DNA of 64,000 nucleotides. Source: Colwellia sp. 75C3 (GTDB lineage: Bacteria; Pseudomonadota; Gammaproteobacteria; Enterobacterales; Alteromonadaceae). Both the position numbers and the translations under genes were made by a program. The DNA lies in assembly GCF_002836255.1 (NCBI RefSeq), contig NZ_PJAU01000031.1, positions 124,001-188,000 of the forward strand, given 5' to 3'. Shown piece by piece: positions 45,312 to 53,424 of this stretch. Positions within the stretch are counted from its first letter, which is position 1, and each line of letters begins with the position of its first letter. The notes below the pieces were generated by a model that saw nothing but the letters and a program-made list of their open reading frames with translations, had not been told where the DNA came from and searched no databases.

Positions 45312-46391
45312 ATGAAATCTCGTTTTAGTGCACGTAAAAAAGATAGCGTTAATACTGTTAAAGATAACACGGTTGATGATAAGAAAAGTCCATCAACAGC
45401 AGTATTAATAACTAATTTAGGTTCCCCTGATGAACCTACAACCAGTGCTGTACGTCGCTATTTACGAGAGTTTTTATCTGATAGGCGTGTAGTAGAAATC
45501 CCGCGTCTCATTTGGCTTATTATTTTACACGGTATTATTTTACGAATCCGACCGGCAAAGTCAGCCAAGTTATACCAAACTGTTTGGCAAGATGATGGTG
45601 CTCCCTTATTAAGCATAACCGCTGCACAAAAAGTAAAACTGGCGGCAAAAGTCAAATCTCAATATGGTGATAATGTCGTTGTCGATTTTGCTATGCGTTA
45701 TGGCAATCCATCAGTGGCAAGTGTAATGCAAAAGTTTCAGCAACAAGGTGTTGATAAAATTGTGGTATTACCTTTATATCCTCAGTACGCAGGGCCAACC
45801 ACAGCGTCAACTTTCGATGCGGTAAGTAAAGAATTACAAAAGTGGCGTTATATACCATCGATACACTTCTTAAATACCTATCATAACAATCCACTCTATA
45901 TTCAAGCATTAGCTGATACTGTACAAGAGCATGTGGCAAGTCATGGTAAACCAGAGCGCTTAGTACTGTCATATCATGGTATGCCAGAGTTATTTCGTCA
46001 GTGGGGTGATCCTTATTATGACTTTTGCCATGAAACAACGGTATTACTTAAAAAGTTATTGTTGGAAAGTGATTTAGGCTTTATTGATGATGAAATTATC
46101 ATGACTTTTCAATCACGTTTTGGTAAAGCTGAATGGCTTAAACCTTACACGGATGTAACGCTTGAAAAACTTCCTGAGCAAGGCATAAAACACGTTGCTA
46201 TTATGAGCCCAGCCTTTAGTGCCGATTGTTTAGAAACACTTGAAGAGTTAATTCACGAAAATAGTGAAGTGTTTTTAAAGGCAGGTGGTGAAACCTACCA
46301 TTATATTGCCGCGCTAAACGACCGTGATGACCATATTAATGCCTTGTTTAACATCTTAGAGCCAACATTAGGTGCGCCTGACCATAATTAG
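45312..46391 (+). CDS. hemH: Ferrochelatase
   Basis: Inserts iron into protoporphyrin IX in the last step of heme synthesis. ATG 45312 is used; the frame opens earlier only with a TTG inside the hairpin. The 359-residue protein has ITNLGSPDEPTT near the start, the catalytic-site histidine block LSYHGMPE, then FQSRFGKAEWLKPYT and MSPAFSADCLETLEE with the conserved glutamate. A basic N-terminal extension of about 25 residues precedes the core. Its place beside the cytochrome c maturation genes ties heme supply to heme use. Confidence 0.95.
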   Translation: MKSRFSARKKDSVNTVKDNTVDDKKSPSTAVLITNLGSPDEPTTSAVRRYLREFLSDRRVVEIPRLIWLIILHGIILRIRPAKSAKLYQTVWQDDGAPLLSITAAQKVKLAAKVKSQYGDNVVVDFAMRYGNPSVASVMQKFQQQGVDKIVVLPLYPQYAGPTTASTFDAVSKELQKWRYIPSIHFLNTYHNNPLYIQALADTVQEHVASHGKPERLVLSYHGMPELFRQWGDPYYDFCHETTVLLKKLLLESDLGFIDDEIIMTFQSRFGKAEWLKPYTDVTLEKLPEQGIKHVAIMSPAFSADCLETLEELIHENSEVFLKAGGETYHYIAALNDRDDHINALFNILEPTLGAPDHN

Positions 46392-46462
46392 GTGGCAAGT
46401 TAGATACAAAGTTTGCATTAGTCAATTCATAAACGCACTTGCTAAGCCACATAAAAATAGTA

Positions 46463-46482
46463 TACTGTTTTTACGTACAGTA
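46463..46482. promoter_or_regulatory. LexA (SOS) box of dinB
   Basis: TACTGTTTTTACGTACAGTA: CTG, ten bases, CAG with symmetric TA flanks, the gammaproteobacterial LexA consensus. It lies 18 bases before the ATG of the dinB fragment, as expected for an SOS-controlled polymerase gene. Confidence 0.9.
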
Positions 46483-46499
46483 TTGGTGGTGGGTTGGCT

Positions 46500-46550
46500 A
46501 TGGGTAATCAGAAAAAAATAATTCACATTGATATGGACTGCTTTTTTTAA
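46500..46550 (+). pseudogene. dinB: dinB (DNA polymerase IV) 5' fragment, cut off after codon 16
   Basis: The 16 codons read MGNQKKIIHIDMDCFF and then TAA. This is the conserved start of DNA polymerase IV (IIHIDMDCFFAAVE in most relatives), including the first catalytic aspartate. The next residues should be AAVE, but the sequence changes completely at the run of Ts (46542-46548), and island genes begin. The rest of dinB is not found downstream to the window end. The fragment is therefore the left junction of an insertion. The remaining product would be an inactive 16-residue peptide unless the 3' part is at the far end of the island. Confidence 0.85.
46525..46536 (+). repeat. Direct repeat copy 1 (dinB core)
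   Basis: ACATTGATATGG within the HIDMD codons of dinB. An identical 12-mer lies 92 bases downstream at 46617-46628, inside the island. It may be part of an attachment site. Confidence 0.5.
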
Positions 46551-46616
46551 GAGGTGGTAATAGGAGGGTAATATTGAACAATCACCCTTAATGAATATAG
46601 CGTTGATAAAAATTTT

Positions 46617-46628
46617 ACATTGATATGG
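46617..46628 (+). repeat. Direct repeat copy 2 (inside island)
   Basis: ACATTGATATGG, identical to the dinB copy at 46525-46536, located 48 bases before the first recombinase start. Flanking bases are not clearly related apart from A/T-rich sequence upstream. Confidence 0.5.
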
Positions 46629-46675
46629 TTGGTGCTACACTTAGTCTGAATTTGATTAAGGGAGTGATCACTAAC

Positions 46676-47896
46676 ATGGAAAAATTTATTCATAACAATA
46701 ACTACATGAGTCACATTCAAGTAGAAAGATTTGTTAGCTTCGTTGATTCAGATGGTACGCCTCTGCTATTCCCTACTTTTTTTTCAATTTCAATGAATAA
46801 GCTCGGAATTATATCTCTGGCTAAAAAAGTTGTTGATGAGGATACTAATGAGGTAGAGCACCAACTTGTTGACTCTGAAATTGGAGAGGCAACAATCAAT
46901 CAGTATGAAGATGAAATTTTACACTTCCTTCAGTATTTAGAGCATCAATCCTTTCTAGCCCCCGACTTGCCAAATGTTCATATGCATACCCATGCACCAT
47001 CCGAACTTATAAATGAATACATTAATGATTACTTGATAGAAGAGTCTCAAAAAGGCATTAAAGTAGTTGATAAGGCTAGAGTTACACTTAGTGCATATTA
47101 TAATTATCTAGCAGCGGCAGGGGTTACAAATGTTAGAAAAATATATATTTACCCGAAGTTAAGGAAGGTGGCAACGAAAAACGTTAAAAGAAAACGGACA
47201 TATCAGTATGTTCAGAAAAGTACACGTACAATAATGAATCTTGAGTGTAGAACACAGAGAGATGAATTGCTATTAAGATTCGGCTATGAATGTGGTCTTC
47301 GTTCAATAGAAAATACAGGTTTATTTTTAAGGGATTTCACATATGGTAGAAAACCGCAGAAAGGTTTTTTATCTTTGTTCGATGAGTTGAAAAAGGATTT
47401 AGATAAAAATTCTTTCGAATATTTATTGACCATAACTAAAAGAAGATCCAATCAAGGTTCCCCTTCGAGAACAATTTACATTCCTCGTGCATTACTAGAA
47501 AATTGTCATGAGTATTATCTAACAGAACGCCCTGAATCCGATTCTAATTCATTGTTTGCTAACTATGGAGCAAGTACTTCTGGAAGCACAATATCGCAAA
47601 GCACAGCAACACGCATATTCAGAGAAGTTAGAGAGCGTCTACTTGAAGGTGATGCAGCATCGGAGATTTTTTTGAATAACGAAAACTCATATCACCATTT
47701 ACGGCATAGCTTTGCTACAGAAAAATTCTATGAGCTATGCGGTGAAATCCCACACCACTCTATTAATGAAGGCCATGCGGTAATAACTGAAATGGCAAGA
47801 CTTATGGGGCATAAAATCAACAAAAAAACACATGCTCAAGTAATTACAATGCGATATATACGCAGTGTTGATTTTATGTTGGATGTTGAAAGTTAG
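46676..47896 (+). CDS. Tyrosine recombinase 1 of a multi-recombinase element
   Basis: A phage-integrase-family site-specific recombinase, 406 residues from ATG 46676, which has GGAG upstream; a frame opening at 46625 adds 17 residues but includes the direct repeat. Catalytic residues are visible: Arg209 in YECGLRSIEN, His341-x-x-Arg343/His344 in HHLRHSFATE, a histidine in LMGHKINKKT and Tyr394 in TMRYIRS. The N-terminal half should be the core-binding SAM-like domain (QYEDEILHFLQYLEHQ...). It opens a group of four genes on one strand; the next follows with an AGGAGG site overlapping its end. Systems with two or three such recombinases include Tn554, RIT elements and the Gamma-Mobile-Trio (gmtY-like first gene). 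Confidence 0.85.
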   Translation: MEKFIHNNNYMSHIQVERFVSFVDSDGTPLLFPTFFSISMNKLGIISLAKKVVDEDTNEVEHQLVDSEIGEATINQYEDEILHFLQYLEHQSFLAPDLPNVHMHTHAPSELINEYINDYLIEESQKGIKVVDKARVTLSAYYNYLAAAGVTNVRKIYIYPKLRKVATKNVKRKRTYQYVQKSTRTIMNLECRTQRDELLLRFGYECGLRSIENTGLFLRDFTYGRKPQKGFLSLFDELKKDLDKNSFEYLLTITKRRSNQGSPSRTIYIPRALLENCHEYYLTERPESDSNSLFANYGASTSGSTISQSTATRIFREVRERLLEGDAASEIFLNNENSYHHLRHSFATEKFYELCGEIPHHSINEGHAVITEMARLMGHKINKKTHAQVITMRYIRSVDFMLDVES

Positions 47897-47909
47897 GAGG
47901 GTGTGATGG

Positions 47910-50075
47910 ATGATGGATGAAGATAAAGTGAGTAATAAAAAGGTTCAAGCCGAAGAGGAATTAAAACAAATTCAATCGGCATACTCAGGGTCAGTGAAGA
48001 GAGCCAATAACATAAATTCAAAAATAAGCTCTATTAAGATATTACCCAAACGAATAGTGATTGGAAAACCATATAAGGCTAAAGATGTAATTTATGAATG
48101 TACAAATAAGCATGAACTGGCACAGCTTGTGTTTGGTTCTTTATGTTTGGTTTTTCATGAGGTAATACATCATCCCAACGATTATGCCGAATCAAAAGTT
48201 AAAAGCATTATAGACCAATTTCCCAATGTCACCGCTTTTATTAATCAACATGAAACAAATGGAAATGACTTTAAAATAATTAAAAATTTTGAAACTTACC
48301 TGGTAGATGAGGGGTTTAGTGGGAGGGGAGCTTACAGTCTGATATCAATTGTAAGGGAGGCTTGTAGTGTTAAATTCATAACACCTAAAAAAATTGAGAT
48401 ATTGAAAAAGATAGATAAATCTACAAAGCTTAACCCTTTAGAAAATAAGCAGTATCCACTTACAAAATGGTTTTCGCAAATTAGATGGCTAAGGGAGGAA
48501 ATGGCAAAGGCTGGTAAATTGGATGTTTATCAACGTATCAGTTCAACTAGACTGCTAATGAAGTCATTCAGTCATACCATTTCAGAATTAATGCTTATTA
48601 TTCAAGATTTTAGTTTAGATATAGCTAAAGCGTTACAACAAAATCATTTCAATCTCAACTTATTAAAATCAAAATTTATAGATGTTGATCAGACATCTGT
48701 TGAGTATAAAAAGCAAAGGGAAATTTTGTATATAGCCACTCGTGGTGATTTAAGTATAAATAAACAAACACTTGAAATTTTAATATCTGATTTTTGTCCG
48801 AAAGATCGAAGATCTATTGTTTCCAATTCATTACGAAATAATGATAATTTCTCCACTAAGCCGACCGAGAAAAAGAAAGTTAAACATAACTTTAGAACAG
48901 CGGCCATTTTTGATGAAGATTTTTTTAGTCAAATTGATAAATTCGCCAGTGGTAAACAAACATCTATCCCCGTATCGAAAGCGGAGGAATTATGCTTTTA
49001 TTGGTTGAATTGTGCTCAAGCAGTGCAAGCTAGTGATGTGAGACAATTAACATATCAAGACTATATTTTTCATGGTTCTTCTAAGCGTATAACACACATA
49101 AGTTGTGATTATTATAAGTCGAGGTCTCAGGATTTCAAAACGACAGATACGCTAGATACAACTTTAAGTGTTGGAAAAGCCCTATTGTACTTTATACAGA
49201 ATAAAGGGAATGCTAATTCATTAATGTCATTGAAATCAAAGGATGTTGATAGTGCAATGGCAAATCATGTTGGTTTTATTGCTAGAGTGCTATCGCTTTT
49301 TTCTGAACCTCTTTGCAACGAACTTATTAAAAAAAGATTGAGACAACAAGCTGTATCAACTGTGTTTCTGGATTTGGTTCAATGCTTGCTTAGCAATGCT
49401 ACATGCTCGAAGCAACAATTCGACAGGGAGCAAAAAAAACAAAATCCTGATATAAAAAATAAACACCACTTTCCTTCTAATTGGTTTACAGGCTCCATGA
49501 TTAAAACTGCTGCCGTTCATGCTGGCAGTTTAAAATTTAGAGTTGGTCTTATAAATAATCATAACTCACACACTAGTAAAACAGAGCATGACGTTTATTT
49601 TTCTGAAGAAAATGAAGAGTATATGAATATGTCAGGACGATTAATGAGGTTTGTGATGGAAGATATAGAAAACGTGGCGTTTAAACCTAATATTGAGCAA
49701 ATTCATGGAAGTGTGACCGAAAGGCAGCTCAGAACTAAACTAGTATCGGAAACAACTGGGGATATACAACCGTTTAATAAGGTTGAATACTTTGATGGTT
49801 CTGATGATGAACAAGGTGACTCTATTATTGTTATTGACAGTGTAGAGACAGTGGTTAATTTTCTACATTATATAAATGAAGCTAGAAAAAAATATAAGAT
49901 GTTAGCCCAACACAACCCTGATTTTTTAGAAATGAACGTTTTAGTTGAAGCAGAGTGGAAAGAGTACGTTTTAAATAATTTAATCTCAAAGCAAATAAAA
50001 AGCAAAGGATATGCGACATATAAACAGTATAAACCGATGTTACCAGAGCTTTTTGTCTCACAGATAAGAGTGTGA
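47910..50075 (+). CDS. Tyrosine-recombinase-like protein 2, degenerate catalytic site
   Basis: A 721-residue protein, second of the recombinase group. The start ATG ATG GAT (47910 or 47913) follows a perfect AGGAGG. The C-terminal half reads like a divergent integrase: an arginine in AVQASDVRQLTYQDY (box I position), and NSHTSKTEHDVYF, which aligns with the L-G-H-S-S-x-x-T-x-x-x-Y block, the histidine being nine residues before the tyrosine. I could not find a clear H-x-x-R box between them, so it may be inactive or act only in a complex. The long N-terminal region (about 350 residues) has no recognised domain. It compares with TnpB of Tn554-like elements in position and length. Confidence 0.65.
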   Translation: MMDEDKVSNKKVQAEEELKQIQSAYSGSVKRANNINSKISSIKILPKRIVIGKPYKAKDVIYECTNKHELAQLVFGSLCLVFHEVIHHPNDYAESKVKSIIDQFPNVTAFINQHETNGNDFKIIKNFETYLVDEGFSGRGAYSLISIVREACSVKFITPKKIEILKKIDKSTKLNPLENKQYPLTKWFSQIRWLREEMAKAGKLDVYQRISSTRLLMKSFSHTISELMLIIQDFSLDIAKALQQNHFNLNLLKSKFIDVDQTSVEYKKQREILYIATRGDLSINKQTLEILISDFCPKDRRSIVSNSLRNNDNFSTKPTEKKKVKHNFRTAAIFDEDFFSQIDKFASGKQTSIPVSKAEELCFYWLNCAQAVQASDVRQLTYQDYIFHGSSKRITHISCDYYKSRSQDFKTTDTLDTTLSVGKALLYFIQNKGNANSLMSLKSKDVDSAMANHVGFIARVLSLFSEPLCNELIKKRLRQQAVSTVFLDLVQCLLSNATCSKQQFDREQKKQNPDIKNKHHFPSNWFTGSMIKTAAVHAGSLKFRVGLINNHNSHTSKTEHDVYFSEENEEYMNMSGRLMRFVMEDIENVAFKPNIEQIHGSVTERQLRTKLVSETTGDIQPFNKVEYFDGSDDEQGDSIIVIDSVETVVNFLHYINEARKKYKMLAQHNPDFLEMNVLVEAEWKEYVLNNLISKQIKSKGYATYKQYKPMLPELFVSQIRV

Positions 50076-50079
50076 AATC

Positions 50080-52761
50080 ATGAGTATTATAAGTTTAATA
50101 AATCAAAAGTCTTTCAACAAAACGTCACTTTATTGTCAAATAAAAGATCACATTATTAGCATGTCACCAGAGAGTGGTGAAGGATTTTCTGATGTGTTGG
50201 TTTTAAAAGATGAGTACCGAATAGAACTTAGGTTTGAATGGTTTGACATGGAAGGGTATTGTGCTGAAAAGAAATATACCATCACCGTTGATGGCGATCA
50301 GTTCGAAATTACAACATCTAAACTCGCTTGGATAATCTGGTGTGAATCGGTTGAAAAAATTGAAAGCATTAAATTAAAGAGGCAAGTATTTGAAGTTTTA
50401 CTCATCATGTTCGCTTACTTAACTAAGAGCAATATAGAAAGTATTACAATGGACTTTTTCACCGATTTCTTAGAAGTTGTAATGACACATTCTTCTGGAG
50501 AGGTAGGAATTAGTAAGCGGCTTGGTATTAGAGGCGTTGGTGTGTTTTACACCTTCAGCCCAAAAAAAATCAATCAATGTTGCAGGAAATTGGCTTTAAA
50601 ACCACTAATATCAGGTTTTACAAAGAAAATAACATATAGAGAACTTAATAAAGTAACCATGTCAGTTGCTGACATGTCTTACGCAGATTACAAAGAAGGG
50701 GGGTCATTTAATTTTTTATCTCTTGATATAGGTAAGCACTATATTAATTATTTAAATGATAGCTTTAATGATGCATATTACTCAGCTTATGCCGTTGCAC
50801 AGGTAGAGAAAAGAACAACAGATGTACTGTGTGGTAGAGTAGAATCAAAGATTAATTTAACATTAATACGGTTCGCGTTAATGGGAAATCACGAGGGGGT
50901 ATTGCCAAGTTCAGTTCTTAATAATAAAAATGCATATAAAGAAATAAAACCAAAAGTAAAAAAACTTTATGAGATGTTCTATAAGGAAGCGTTGAGGAAG
51001 TTTGCAATATTCAACGAATCCTCACTTGAAATTATGATTGAAAAACTTGGAATTAACAGTTGTGATGATAATAAGTTATTTATCAAGTCACTATTGGCAA
51101 TCGAACTGTCTAACTCTGACATTACACAAGCTGAAATAATAGAAGATTACACTTCAACACTTGGGTATAAATCTGGAAATCCACAAGTTACACTGAAGAA
51201 ATTTTTAGCTGAGAAAGATGCATTAACGAACCTTATAGTCAAAAATACTCCTGTAGTTGCTCCTGACCCCAATATATCAAAAATAAGCAAGTACTCTACA
51301 GCGGTTGGAAGGTACGGATTTACGCAGATTATGGCCTTGCTTGGTTGGCGAGAATCAGAATACACATTCCCAAATTCGGCGATACATTTATTCCGCAATG
51401 ATGATGTTGTTGATCAATCCCGTTATCCAATCCGCTTTAATATTAAGTGGAAAGTACCAAAAACTGGTGGTGAAACCAAGATACATCGAGAAATAACTTT
51501 AACAAGTTATATTTTATTAAGGATGATTCAGGAACTTCATTGTTCTAATGATGAACAACCAATGCTTTATAAATCCGAAGGGAATATGAGTAATATTTTC
51601 AATATTGCATCAAAAGCAAATATAGCATGCCTTTTTGGATGGAAACAGTTTGTTGATTGCTATACCCCGTTTAAAGATTTAGATGAGATGGGGTTATTAA
51701 AAGAAAGTTGCTCTAAAAGTGTGCTTTCAGAATATGAAAAAGAAAGGTTAATTCATTTAAGCGAACTTTATAAACCATCAGCTAAAACTCAGCAATTATT
51801 GGAAGTGCGAAATAAGGTTAAAAACGATTTAAAGATATTAATGTCATCAGGTGTTTTTGAGTTTAATGTAAAGAAACAAGGAGCTAGTTTAATAAATAGT
51901 TATGTTAATAAAACCATGACTATGGATTATTATAATATCTGGGTTGATAGATTGTCACATGAGCAAAAAGAATACATGGCCTCTATCTCGTTAGATCAGA
52001 AGTTAGATAGAGGTAGCGTTAACGATGTTATCAATACTATAAAATCGGGTTGTGCATATCCTACTCCTCATGCCTTTCGTCATATGTGGGCAGAATGTGT
52101 TTACAGAAGATATTCTGGGGATGTTGGTTGGTTGATACGTACCAACTTTAAACACTTCGGAGAGCAATTCTATCGCAGGTATTTACGCGAGAAGCATATG
52201 CAAACATCAGAAGAAGTTGCAAAAAGAAGGGTTGTAAGTTCAATACTTAGTTCCCATTTGGAGTCCATGAAACATGATGAAAATCGCGAGTTCGCTGGGA
52301 AAATGGACGTTTTTTTACGAAGAGTATTAAAGCAAACAAAGGCGATAAGTCCTGATGAAATTGGTGCCACCTTGAAAGAATTTGCTCATCTTGAAATTGC
52401 GGATATTAAAGCGAATCCTTGGGGATACTGCATGTTGAAAAACCGCAACCAGAAAAGAGCTAACTGTGCTGTGGACGGTATTCCACAAAGAGAAAATGCG
52501 GGGATTGAGTTCTGTATAGGTTGTACAAATCATCTTGTTGAGCAAGAACATGTAGCATTTATTATTTTGAACGTTTCAAACCACGTAACAACGCTAAAGC
52601 AACCTCTACCAATGATATTTAAGATGGAAAGCCAACGTATCGTAAAGGAAACGATTAAAACGTTAAAGCAACTAGATAAAAATAGTAATACCTCCAGAAA
52701 TGAAAAATATATTGAAGAGATGCAAGTGGCTATAGATATGGCTGATAAGCTAGAGGTATAA
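50080..52761 (+). CDS. Tyrosine-recombinase-like protein 3, large, with C-terminal Cys cluster
   Basis: An 893-residue protein, third of the group, starting four bases after the previous stop. Catalytic residues look complete: Arg424 in LLGWRESEY, His664-A-F-Arg667-His668 in TPHAFRHMWAE, His692 in FKHFGEQF, and Tyr701 nine residues later in YRRYLRE. The C-terminal part has a Cys-rich stretch (WGYCMLKNR...RANCAVDG...EFCIGCTNHL), a likely zinc-binding site as in some large integrases. The N-terminal 400 residues are unassigned. In the Gamma-Mobile-Trio the large integrase is GmtZ; this could be its relative, but I cannot confirm it. Confidence 0.72.
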   Translation: MSIISLINQKSFNKTSLYCQIKDHIISMSPESGEGFSDVLVLKDEYRIELRFEWFDMEGYCAEKKYTITVDGDQFEITTSKLAWIIWCESVEKIESIKLKRQVFEVLLIMFAYLTKSNIESITMDFFTDFLEVVMTHSSGEVGISKRLGIRGVGVFYTFSPKKINQCCRKLALKPLISGFTKKITYRELNKVTMSVADMSYADYKEGGSFNFLSLDIGKHYINYLNDSFNDAYYSAYAVAQVEKRTTDVLCGRVESKINLTLIRFALMGNHEGVLPSSVLNNKNAYKEIKPKVKKLYEMFYKEALRKFAIFNESSLEIMIEKLGINSCDDNKLFIKSLLAIELSNSDITQAEIIEDYTSTLGYKSGNPQVTLKKFLAEKDALTNLIVKNTPVVAPDPNISKISKYSTAVGRYGFTQIMALLGWRESEYTFPNSAIHLFRNDDVVDQSRYPIRFNIKWKVPKTGGETKIHREITLTSYILLRMIQELHCSNDEQPMLYKSEGNMSNIFNIASKANIACLFGWKQFVDCYTPFKDLDEMGLLKESCSKSVLSEYEKERLIHLSELYKPSAKTQQLLEVRNKVKNDLKILMSSGVFEFNVKKQGASLINSYVNKTMTMDYYNIWVDRLSHEQKEYMASISLDQKLDRGSVNDVINTIKSGCAYPTPHAFRHMWAECVYRRYSGDVGWLIRTNFKHFGEQFYRRYLREKHMQTSEEVAKRRVVSSILSSHLESMKHDENREFAGKMDVFLRRVLKQTKAISPDEIGATLKEFAHLEIADIKANPWGYCMLKNRNQKRANCAVDGIPQRENAGIEFCIGCTNHLVEQEHVAFIILNVSNHVTTLKQPLPMIFKMESQRIVKETIKTLKQLDKNSNTSRNEKYIEEMQVAIDMADKLEV

Positions 52762-52766
52762 GTAGT

Positions 52767-53258
52767 ATGAATTTGCTCGAAATTTTGAACGAAGAAACCA
52801 CTTTATCCCGAAAAGAAGACTTCCCTAACTGGATCAGTAATAGCAATAGTTCATTGAAAGTTTTTCATAAAATCAAAGAATTAAACCTTGAAAAACTCAG
52901 CTATATAAAAAAGCATGGCAAGGTTAACGATTACCGTAAGAAAGGTAACTACCAGATTACGCAAGTAGAAGTAGCAAGTGCCGTTGAGATGGCTAGGACT
53001 GGATTATTTACTCATGGTTCTTATGCTAAGGAGCTTAAGGCTTACTTAGACTCAGTAAATGATGACTTAGAAAAAAGAAAGGTGGAGCGAGTCAAGAAAG
53101 TCGGCCTACGTGCCAACGACAAAGAAACGGTAGTAAAAAAAGCTCAAAGCTTGCAGCAAAATTATGACGAACTGAAAAATAAGAAATTAAGTGAGTTTTA
53201 TGATGATGTAGCAAAGAAAATGCCACTTAAAGATAAGCAGAAGTTAGGCTTGTTTTAG
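52767..53258 (+). CDS. Small helical protein of the recombinase group
   Basis: A 163-residue, very lysine- and glutamate-rich protein that starts five bases after recombinase 3. The N-terminal part (PNWISNSNSSLKVFHKIKELNLEKLSYIKKHGKVNDYRKKGNYQITQVEVASA, here cut to key parts) could hold a small winged helix-turn-helix: NYQITQVEVASAVEMARTGLF. The rest is helical with coiled-coil-like KAQSLQQNYDELKNKKLSEF. Small fourth or third partners are typical of multi-recombinase elements: TnpC of Tn554, or GmtX. No family match can be claimed from reading alone. Confidence 0.6.
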   Translation: MNLLEILNEETTLSRKEDFPNWISNSNSSLKVFHKIKELNLEKLSYIKKHGKVNDYRKKGNYQITQVEVASAVEMARTGLFTHGSYAKELKAYLDSVNDDLEKRKVERVKKVGLRANDKETVVKKAQSLQQNYDELKNKKLSEFYDDVAKKMPLKDKQKLGLF

Positions 53259-53361
53259 ACCGTCATTCTGCTTGGTTCTAAGCGAAACCTTAAAACTTTC
53301 TATTGTATTAATGATGGGGAGACATCAAATAAAATGGAATAAGTTATTAAATCAACTATGT

Positions 53362-53416
53362 TTGGTTAGGTTGGTTAGGTTAGCTAGGTTAGTTAGGTTA
53401 AATTGGTTGACTAAGG
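53362..53416 (+). repeat. 9-bp tandem repeat (iteron-like) before KfrA-like gene
   Basis: Units TTGGTTAGG (53362 and 53371), TTAGCTAGG (53380) and TTAGTTAGG (53389) are followed by degenerate TTAAATTGG (53398) and TTGACTAAGG (53407). The last unit overlaps the ribosome binding site AAGGAG of the next gene, whose ATG is at 53425. KfrA proteins bind direct repeats at their own promoters, so autoregulation is likely. Confidence 0.8.
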
Positions 53417-53424
53417 AGTAATAC

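Noticed and set aside
46566..46590. Imperfect inverted repeat GGGTAATATTG...CAATCACCC near the island edge as a terminator
   Set aside because: Arms differ in length and no T tract follows; too weak to call.
46676..53258. Naming the genes gmtY, gmtZ and gmtX
   Set aside because: The general plan is similar, but there are four genes instead of three and I cannot compare sequences directly.
53362..53416. CRISPR array
   Set aside because: Units are only 9 bp and directly adjoining without spacers.
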